Shown one piece after another: positions 14,875 to 22,832 of a stretch of DNA of 22,832 nt; positions within the stretch are counted from its first letter, which is position 1; the number at the start of each line of letters is the position of its first letter. The stretch covers positions 1 to 22,832 of the forward strand of contig JAIWWG010000186.1 of assembly GCA_025435555.1 (NCBI GenBank), given 5' to 3'. The position numbers were made by a program, and so were the translations under genes. A model generated the notes under the pieces. That model did no database searches. It was not told the DNA's origin and worked only from the letters and a program-made list of their open reading frames with translations. Origin of the DNA: Chytriomyces cf. hyalinus JEL632 (Eukaryota; Chytridiomycota; Chytridiomycetes; Chytridiales; Chytriomycetaceae).

Positions 14875-17800
14875 TCAAAATCGCAATTTTCGAATCTCAA
14901 CGGGCTGTCTGGCAAAGCCGAAGAAGTCCTGAGATTCAAGTTCTGCGCAATCTGTTGACCTTTCTTTAATGGTGGGAAACGTGGCTCTCCCCAACATCCT
15001 CCATTCCTTTTCGACCACACCTATTTAATATCACAAGTACAAACACGGAGGCGAATCTGCGGGAGGTCGGCGCAATTTTGGCGGCATTTTGGCGTTCTCA
15101 ACTGCAACTCCTCTCCCCCCAATTCCGAGTTATCTATGAAGATCCCTTGGGGTTCTATTGCGCAATGCGCATCTCTGATCTTATCTCATCACTGCCTACA
15201 TCCCCCCTCTGCTGACAATCGGTAATCGGGGGACATGCTTCAAAAAGCGGAAACGTTATCTGAAGGCTTTACGTTGCCGTTGTCTTTTGGTTGGCGATCT
15301 GAACCGCACGGATGACGGATGCTGGTGATTCACTCACAAACACACGTGGAACGTATATGCAGCAGGAACTGCTTCAACTCTGGACTTGCGCTTCAAATCC
15401 CGGAGTCTGGGAAATGGACGTCGTGGGCTGGTGGTGGTCGAGGGATTCGGATGTTGTACTCTCGACGCTTCCCAGTCTCTAACCTCACAGTTCATGAAGG
15501 CGAGTCACTTGGAGGTTTCGGACCATCGGCGCTGACATTTTCTGTGCCACTGGATGTCGAAACCAAGCCCAAGTCTTTTGCGCGCTGGAATGTTCGTCGC
15601 CTCACAACTGCCAAATACCATCAGCGTTTTGCTGAGGAGCTGGAGTCCTACGCAGCAGGAGATCATGGATCAACTGGAATTGCTGCGAACACGCTTGGAA
15701 AGCCCTGCTGTGGGATACGTTGCGGGTGTATCACAGTGCGATGCACACACCGTGGCACCTGCAGTAGGCGCCAACCCTCCGGGAAGTACTTCCCATGCTT
15801 CTCTTGATCCTGTTCCTCACACTGCAGGATTGCCCCCAGAGCCACACTCACATGTCTGACAGTCCTTCTCAGTCCGCTGGTCCATCCCACTCCCATCCAC
15901 GTTCTGTCGATGCTCCCAACCCATCTACGCAGCAGGACATGTGCTTATGCCTGGAATTGCTGCGAACGAGCTTTGAAAGCCCTGCTGTGGGGTACATCGC
16001 GGGTGTATCACAGTGCGATGCACGCACCGTGGTACCTGCAGTAGGCGCATCCCCTCCCGGGAAGTACTTCTCGCTCCTCGCTCTTGAACAATACTCACAC
16101 ACCAAACCGTGCTAGAACTCAAGAGTTGATCAACGAGGCCTGGGAACACTTCCTGTCATGGGTCCGAAATGCTGCGTCAAAGTCAATTGGTGTCCTCCAA
16201 GTCTCTGACCATCTGCATCGGAGTTTTGGACTGATGAGCTTGAACAAAGGTCGGGACAACGTGCAGCAAGAACTTGCGAACGTGCAACAGGAAATCGAGC
16301 GTGGCCAGTTGTCTCGTCTCGAAATCAAAACGCCTTGCTTCCGAACTGACCAACACTCAGCGTGCTTACCGGGCGGATCTGACCACACGCAAAGCGCGTG
16401 CTCTTCGAAGATGCTGTCGATAAGCTCACAGTCCCACAAAACATGTCCTCGTTCATGCGACATGGTAAAAGGAGCCAAGTCGCGAAAAGACCGCACTGTC
16501 TGCAAACTGGACCGGCGAAAATCAATGAACACGCTGCCCATTTTCGAACTACCTTTGAGCACCTCCGACTGGACATCCCCAACCTGGACCCCCTGCGCTT
16601 GAGGAAATCCAGTCGCGTCCAACTCAGGAAGTCTTCAACCCAGGATGCGATCATGTCTGCGATTGCTGGACTCCCACTCGGAAAGGCTACTGGATCCGAT
16701 GGAATTCCTGCTGAACTCATCAAGCCGGTGGCGATCTCATGGCTGACGTTCTCAGTGTTTTCCTGCCCATGGTCCATGCTGCTGCAACTATTCCATCTGA
16801 CTGGAGGAAGGCGCTCATTGTGGCCAGTCTTCAAGAAGAAGGGATCTGATCAGGACATTGCAAACTACCGACCCTATTGCACTGACAAGTACGATACGAC
16901 GACTCTACGAGCGGCTGCTTGTTCCTGAACTTGGACCCGTAATGCAACAACTCGATGACTTTCAAGGTGGCTTCAGACCCGGTCGGTCCTCGCTCGATCA
17001 AGCCATGGTTCTCCACGAAACCCTGAACACCAATGAACATGCTTCGACTATCCTGCTGGACATCAAAGCGGCATATGACGAAGTCGATCGAAGGGTTCTT
17101 TGGCAAATGCTCACACAAGTCTTCGGCCTGGACGAATTCATGCTTGCACGGCTCCAGGATCTTTTCGATCACAACTCGTGCTGTCTGGTGGTGGCTGGCG
17201 TGATTAGTGATCCGATTGACAACGAACGAGGTCTTTTCAGGTGCTACTCTGTCCCGATTTTGTTCAACTGTCACATCCATGGTCTCTCAATTCGGCTACG
17301 TACTCCTGGAATCCCGCGAATTCGAATCAACGGTATCCATCTCAATAACCTCCTGTTGCAGACGATACGTCCTTGGTAGCTGCAAATCAACATGATCTCG
17401 CAGTCCTGCTCCGAACGTGTGAGGAATGGTCCAACACTGTCGGCATCCGGTTTCTCGCCATCCAAGTGCATCTATCTCGGTCCTGTTCCAGCACTACGTG
17501 ATGTACCTCTCAAGCTCTACAACGTGGACCTTCCATCCCAGCAATGTGCCCCGTATCTCGGCATCCCTTTTGGCCAACACGGAATCAACTGGGCTCTGCT
17601 GGCAAAGGAACGAACTTCAAAAGCGCGTGGTGTCATTGTGGCGCTGCATCGGTAGGTATGATGCAATGGGCTGGGCTCCTGCAGCTTCTGTTACTATCTA
17701 CAGGAGTTCATTCGGCCGGTCCTTGAATATGGCATTGCTCTCAAGCTCCCATCCGCGTCCACGCTCAAGTTGTACGAGTCGGTCCAACGTCTTGCACTAC

Positions 17801-18700
17801 GGACTCTCACATCACACCCCGCAACACGTCCACTGCCGCTCTCCACAAGCTGCTGCAAGTCGAACCATTCAAACACCGTGCTACCGAGCTCAATCTCATG
17901 TGGTCCTCCCGATTGCATAACTCAACTGATCGTTCTATCCCGGCTGTTCGTTTCTGGCGCGGCGCTCTGCTTGGTGCTGACAAACCATTTCAGGAATGTC
18001 TTCCCCGCCTTGCTCGCTCCAACCCACTTGTGACTCATGTGGATGCTAAATGGATTGATTTTCGACAGCAACCACTGGTTCCCCCACCTCCAGCTGAAGT
18101 TCCGTTCCGGTACCCTCCGAAGCCAAAACAAGCGCTGTCTGACAATGCTCGCAAGAAGCTGCGCAAGGAATCCATCGTCAACCTGACAACAACCTGGACA
18201 CCATTGCTGGCGCAATCCAAGTCGAAACCAAAGACCCAGTCCGGCCGTATCTGACTGCCTGCAAGGGAATTGACCGCAAGACACGCAACAACATCCTTCG
18301 CTGGACTCTTGGTGCCGTCACCCGACACGAAACCGTGCCTCAAGTGCAACGACGTACTGACCCCGATCCCATGCTGCTGACTGTTCTGGTGCCACTGCTT
18401 CCTGCGGCATCACTGGACAACGCTTGCACCTCCTGCCGGCCGATGACCTGGCTTGATAACGATCCTGAATGAAGTCCGGAATACACCGCCCTCCGAAATC
18501 GACACGTACACCGAAGTCTCTTCTGCCGTAGCTACTCATCTACACCGAATGTCGCCACCTCCAACAGCAAGCCAATGGCTACTGGGCCGAGCCAGATGCC
18601 ACCCGCACGACCACTGCCGCTCGAAGACCGCGAAATCGCATACCTCAACCCGGGGGAGCCCCGCTTGGGCGACCACGGCAAAACCCTGGAGCCTGGATAA
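14871..18700 (+). pseudogene. ORF2 of element E, multiple frameshifts
   Basis: Homologous to D/C ORF2 from the ATGA overlap to TAA at 18698-18700. The endonuclease part is split among frames. The linker repeats are present at about 15650-15790 and 15928-16070. The longest RT piece runs from about 16878 to 17235 and includes GGFRPGRSSLDQ and LDIKAAYD. Just after it, motif B is damaged (CTTTTCAGGTGC where D has CTTTTGCAGGGTGC), and TTTGCAGACGAT, coding FADD in D, has lost a T near 17357, so the catalytic motif is out of frame. The C-terminal part is open in places (17898-18180) and then shifts again before the CCHC region. As given the gene is dead. Confidence 0.88.
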
Positions 18701-18885
18701 TCAACCGTCAAGCCCGAACTGACCATACGTATCTTATTACCTTTACCGATCATCTGTTTTCTTAACATTTCCGCACTTTACTTCTGATTCTTTGGAGTTT
18801 CTGAACTTTTTTTGAGTGATTTTTGCCTATCTTTCAACCCCGCACTTGTGTTACTGTGTAACTTGATTAAAAGAAACTGAAAACG
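18701..18885 (+). other. 3' UTR of element E
   Basis: Homologous non-coding region with ATTAAA at 18866-18871 and terminus ACTGAAAACG before the repeat. One extra C appears in TTTTTGCCTATC near 18827. It lies directly upstream of element F's ORF1. Confidence 0.75.
18866..18871 (+). promoter_or_regulatory. Putative polyadenylation signal ATTAAA (element E)
   Basis: Same hexamer and spacing as in C and D. Confidence 0.45.
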
Positions 18886-18896
18886 TTAGGGTTAGG
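18886..18896 (+). repeat. Telomere-type repeat TTAGGGTTAGG at the E/F junction
   Basis: Identical to the two preceding full junctions; followed by six A and GTCTGTTTGAA, the F leader. Confidence 0.85.
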
Positions 18897-18913
18897 AAAA
18901 AAGTCTGTTTGAA

Positions 18914-20793
18914 ATGTCCACGGTCATCAAAAGCAGCAGCACCAACACCAAGCACCCGTTCGTGATGCTGGAGCTCAACATCGCAAAGCGCCTCAAGGGG
19001 ACGGCTCGCTGTCCCGTGGCGGGATGCGGGTCGGCCTCTCTGAAGAGCCTTGGGGTGGGAGGGAATCCGAACCAGTTTGGGTTCTCCACCATCCAAATGC
19101 AGTGCACCACGTGCACCAAACGTTGCAGACTCAACGCAGCGCTGAAGGCAGGAGGGTCGGCCTCTGCGGACCTGTACGCAGAGTGGGAGAAGGCTTTCGG
19201 TAAGCTGGTCCCAGTCACTTCCACCACAGGCACAGCAGCAAAGCGCCGCCGCCAGAACTCCGAAGCAGACACTGCCACTGCAGTCTCTACTTCCACACCC
19301 AGTGCTTCCCAGAGTCGTCTGATCCAACAGACCCTCTCATTTGCTGCAGCCACCGCTGGCCGCTCTGTGGATCAGCCACCAGCAGGCTCAGCAGGCTCAG
19401 CAAGCACAGCAACAACCTCAACAACCAATCTCACCACCCCAGCTGGTTCCGCAGGCCTTCCACAGAGCGAATTCAGCTTCATGGCACCCGCGCCAGCCAT
19501 GCAGACCACCGCTGCAGCCTCCGAAATGTCGCCATCAGTGATTTCGAATGCATTTCCACCCCCTGCTGTGCCTGCCACAGCTGTCAACTGGCAGCAGCGT
19601 GCAGAGGCAGCAGAGGCCGCTACAGCTTCCCTTCAGACGCAGCTGCAGTCCCTGATTGCGCTGCTGGCCCAGCTGGTCACCCAGATGCAGCAGGGCTCAG
19701 TTGGTGTGGGTAAGTCATCAGGCACAGCAAATGAGTGTCAGCCAACTGTGGCGCAGCCATTGAGCACAGCAACAGCCCTCTTGGCTTCCATCAGTGCTTC
19801 AACTGCTCCCACGCTCGCAGCACCAACTCCCAATGGAGCCCAGTCCACCCACGTGCAGCCCCATGTGCGTACCTCTCGAAAAAGCGGTCGTGGAGGTCGC
19901 ACTGGACCTGGAGGGCGTATTGTCCCAGGTGCTGCCCCTGCCTCAACAACAACTGTTTCTGTACCCGTTGCTGTTGAAAACACTTCCACACAGGTTGTTG
20001 AAGCCGCCTGGTCCACTGTTGCACGTAATGGAACGCGTCGTGCCCCTCCACCATCTTGCGAATCTCGTCAACGCGCGCCGCAAACTCAGCAGCAGTATGA
20101 TGAAAAAACACACCGCATGCGTCAAAAGAAGGCATTACAGATGGCGAAAGCTGTCCCTGAACCGAAAAAGTTTGCAGTGATCCGTGTTGAACTCCACAGC
20201 AGTCGTCAGTTGCGCGGATGTTCCTTCCGGGACCGGAAACATTTGATCGATGCGTTTGTGGGACAGATGGGGGTTCGCCACAATGTGGCTCTTACCTCAT
20301 CTATTGGTAACTCCATCATTGAGCTGTATTGTCCGACTGATGTTGTTCTGGAAGTGGTGCGAGTTCTTAGGGAGCGTGGCCAACAAGTCCTCCTTGCAGC
20401 CTTCAACCCACTCATATCCGACATTGACGGAAATCGCCTTGACTCCACCCAGACAGAAAAGCTGCCAAGCGCCTCGCGTTTTTGTGCAAAGCCGCACGTA
20501 CTGTCAATCTCCGTGCTGCCATCCTTGCCGGTGCCTCTCAGCAACTCAAGGAAGCCACGCAGAAAGTGTTTGAAACCATCCGAGGCTCCCCATCCGACTC
20601 CCTTCTTGCACCCCCACGCCCCCACCGTAGCGCGTTTGCGAAATTTGCTGCCCCAGACACACTGTCGCTAACTGATTTTGTGACTCTCGACCCAGTTCCG
20701 GAATCTACTGAGTTTGTCGATAGTCAAGACGATGTTGCCATGTCTGTGTCCAATCTGGATCTTGGTCCCGCTGACGCCGCCGACCAAGAATGA
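18914..20793 (+). pseudogene. ORF1 of element F, single frameshift
   Basis: Same ATG, zinc-type cysteine pattern, coiled coil and R/G-rich segment as D. The frame is open to 20671 (585 codons), but one A is missing from an A-run at 20457-20460 (D has five A). The last 70 or so residues of that product are therefore out of frame. The correct frame resumes from about 20461 and reaches the TGA at 20791-20793, which overlaps the ORF2 start. A three-base in-frame deletion near 20770 removes one alanine close to the C-terminus. A single homopolymer difference is easily a sequencing error, so this copy may be intact in reality. Confidence 0.85.
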
Positions 20794-21560
20794 TCAAAAT
20801 CGCATTTTCGAATCTCAACGGGCTGTCTGGCAAAGCCGAAGAAGTCCTGAGATTCAAGTCTGCGCAATCTGTTGACCTTTCTTTAATGGTGGAAACGTGG
20901 CTCTCCCCAACATCCTCCATTCCTTTTCGACCACACCTATTTAATATCACAAGTACAAACACGGAGGCAATTGCGGGAGGTCGGCGCAATTTTGGCGGCA
21001 TTTTGGCGTTCTCAACTGCAACTCTCTCCCCCCAATTCCGAGTTATCTATGAAGATCCCTTGGGGTTCTATTGCGCAATGCGCATCTCTGATCTTATCCT
21101 CATCACTGCCTACATCCCCCCCTCTGCTGACAATCGGGTAATCGGGGACATGCTTCAAAAAGCGGAAACGTTATCTGAAGGCTTTACGTTGCGTTGTCTT
21201 TTGGTTGGCGATCTGAACGCACGGATGACGGATGCTGGTGATTCACTCACAAACACACGTGGAACGTATATGCAGCAGGAACTGTTCAACTCTGGACTTG
21301 CGCTTCAAATCCCGGAGTCTGGGAAATGGACGTCGTGGGCTGGTGGTGGTCGAGGGATTCCGGATGTTGTACTCTCGAGCTTCCCAGTCTCTAACCTCAC
21401 AGTTCATGAAGGCGAGTCACTTGGAGGTTCGGACCATCGGCCGCTGACATTTTCTGTGCCACTGGATGTCGAAACCAAGCCCAAGTCTTTTGCGCGCTGG
21501 AATGTTCGTCGCCTCACAACTGCCAAATACCATCAGCGTTTTGCTGAGGAGCTGGAGTCC

Positions 21561-21703
21561 ACGCAGCAGGAGATCATGGATCAACTGGAATTGCTGCGAA
21601 CACGCTTGGAAAGCCCTGCTGTGGGATACGTTGCGGGTGTATCACAGTGCGATGCACACACCGTGGCACCTGCAGTAGGCGCCAACCCTCCGGGAAGTAC
21701 TTC
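21561..21703 (+). repeat. Linker direct repeat, copy 1 (element F ORF2)
   Basis: Same 143-nt repeat as in D, at the same 276-nt offset from its partner. Confidence 0.85.
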
Positions 21704-21836
21704 CCATGCTTCTCTTGATCCTGTTACCCACACTGCAGATTGCCCCAGAGCCACCACTCACATGTCTGACAGTCCTTCTCAGTCCGCTGGTCCATCCCAC
21801 TCCCATCCACGTTCTGTCGATGCTCCCAACCCATCT

Positions 21837-21979
21837 ACGCAGCAGGACATGTGCTTATGCCTGGAATTGCTGCGAACGAGCTTTGAAAGCCCTGCTGTGG
21901 GGTACATCGCGGGTGCATCACAGTGCGATGCACACACCGCGGTACCTGCAGTAGGCGCTCCCCTCCCGGGAAGTACTTC
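21837..21979 (+). repeat. Linker direct repeat, copy 2 (element F ORF2)
   Basis: Partner of the repeat at 21561. It carries the same copy-2-specific differences as element D, so the duplication was inherited and not formed anew. Confidence 0.85.
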
Positions 21980-22832
21980 TCGCTCCTCGCTCTTGAACAA
22001 TACTCACACCCAAACCGTGCTAGAACTCAAGAGTTGATCAACGAGGCCTGGGAACACTTCCTGTCATGGGTCCGAAATGCTGCGTCAAAGTCAATTGGTG
22101 TCCTCCAAGTCTCTGACCATCTGCCATCGGAGTTTTGGACTGATGAGCTTGAACAAAGTCGGGACAACGTGCAGCAAGAACTTGCGAACGTGCAACAGGA
22201 AATCGAGCGTGGCCAGTTGTCTCGTCTCGAAATCAAACGCCTTGCTTCCGAACTGACCAACACTCAGCGTGCTTACCGGGCGGATCTGACCACACGCAAG
22301 CGCGTGCTCTTCGAAGATGCTGTCGATAAGCTCACAGTCCCACAAAACATGTCCTCGTTCATGCGCATGGTAAAAGGAGCCAAGTCGCGAAAAGACCGCA
22401 CTGTCTGCAAACTGGACCCGGCGAAAATCAATGAACACGCTGCCCATTTTCGAACTACCTTTGGAGCACCTCCGACTGGACATCCCCAACCTGGACCCCC
22501 TGCGCTTGAGGAAATCCAGTCGCGTCCAACTCAGGAAGTCTTCAACCCGGATGCGATCATGTCTGCGATTGCTGGACTCCCACTCGGAAAGGCTACTGGA
22601 TCCGATGGAATTCCTGCTGAACTCATCAAAGCCGGTGGCGATCTCATGGCTGACGTTCTCAGTGTTTTCCTGCCCATGGTCCATGCTGCTGCAACTATTC
22701 CATCTGACTGGAGGAAGGCGCTCATTGTGCCAGTCTTCAAGAAGAAGGGATCTGATCAGGACATTGCAAACTACCGACCTATTGCACTGACAAGTACGAT
22801 ACGACGACTCTACGAGCGGCTGCTTGTTCCAA

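Larger units (their letters stand above)
12943..18896 (+). mobile_element. Element E: full-length LINE unit with many small indels, 5,954 bp
   Basis: The same unit as D from leader to terminal telomere repeat. Differences from D are mostly single-base insertions and deletions, with few substitutions. Several long stretches are indel-free, for example about 16878-17235, 17465-17640 and 17821-18183. Both ORFs are broken many times. This spectrum is unusual for natural decay, where substitutions normally dominate. Confidence 0.92.
18897..22832 (+). mobile_element. Element F: LINE unit cut by the right window edge
   Basis: Starts with the same leader as D and matches D closely through ORF1, the endonuclease, the linker and the first part of the RT. 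Only three length differences from D were noticed: one A lost at 20457-20460, three bases lost near 20770, and one base lost near 22010. The last two bases of the window (AA) differ from D (TG) at the same point. Confidence 0.92.
20790..22832 (+). pseudogene. ORF2 of element F, partial and frameshifted: endonuclease, linker, start of RT
   Basis: Starts in the ATGA overlap and encodes an endonuclease with the same NLNG, ETWL, GDLNAR and SDHRP motifs as D, then the linker with both repeats. A one-base deletion near 22010 (CTCACACCCAAA for CTCACACACCAAA) ends the frame at 22037. Homology to D continues in another frame through GKATGSDGI and NYRPIALT until the window ends, before motif A. The catalytic RT motifs of this copy are therefore not visible. 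The endonuclease itself is uninterrupted. Confidence 0.87.

Noticed and set aside
7027-18896. Long direct repeats read as LTRs of an LTR retrotransposon
   Set aside because: The repeats are whole coding units. There is no integrase, protease or primer-binding site, and the RT and endonuclease are LINE-type.

Overview
The window is eukaryotic repeat DNA. It holds a head-to-tail array of LINE-type (non-LTR) retrotransposons, all on the + strand, and I see no host gene, tRNA or rRNA in it. Short telomere-type repeats (TTAGGGTTAGG or a degenerate form) lie at most element boundaries. These suggest a subtelomeric or telomeric array in an organism with TTAGGG telomeres. The base composition and fully open, intronless reading frames would suit a fungus or a related lineage, but the organism cannot be fixed from this sequence alone.

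Layout. Element A (1-3133) is the 3' part of a diverged LINE whose reverse transcriptase (RT) frame is broken twice. Elements B to F belong to a second, very homogeneous family. B (3134-about 4140) is a 5'-truncated copy with only the ORF2 C-terminus and 3' UTR. C (about 4141-7026) is a 5'-truncated copy starting in the linker before the RT. D (7027-12942) is a full-length unit of 5,916 bp. E (12943-18896) is a full-length unit of 5,954 bp with many single-base indels. F (18897-22832) runs off the right edge inside the RT.

How the unit works. D shows the gene plan: about 16 nt of leader, ORF1 (627 codons, probable nucleic-acid-binding protein), an ATGA stop/start overlap, then ORF2 with an apurinic-type endonuclease, a linker carrying an internal duplication, the RT and a C-terminal CCHC knuckle. 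A 3' UTR of about 190 nt follows, with ATTAAA and the terminal motif ACTGAAAACG next to the telomere repeat. ORF1 would coat the RNA. The endonuclease would nick the target and the RT would copy the RNA from the nick. No copy here is intact as written: D, the best, has a one-base deletion in ORF2 that removes the CCHC region.

Main points of interest. The family has telomere-repeat junctions and two diverged families share the same 15-nt 3' terminus. The leader is so short that a promoter may have to come from the upstream copy's 3' UTR, as in the Drosophila HeT-A telomere arrays. ORF1 and ORF2 appear translationally coupled. The dense indels occur in patches that cross element boundaries (about 12311-18890 and about 4009-4330), which looks more like imperfect assembly or polishing than decay of individual copies. 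Frameshift calls in those patches should be treated with caution.
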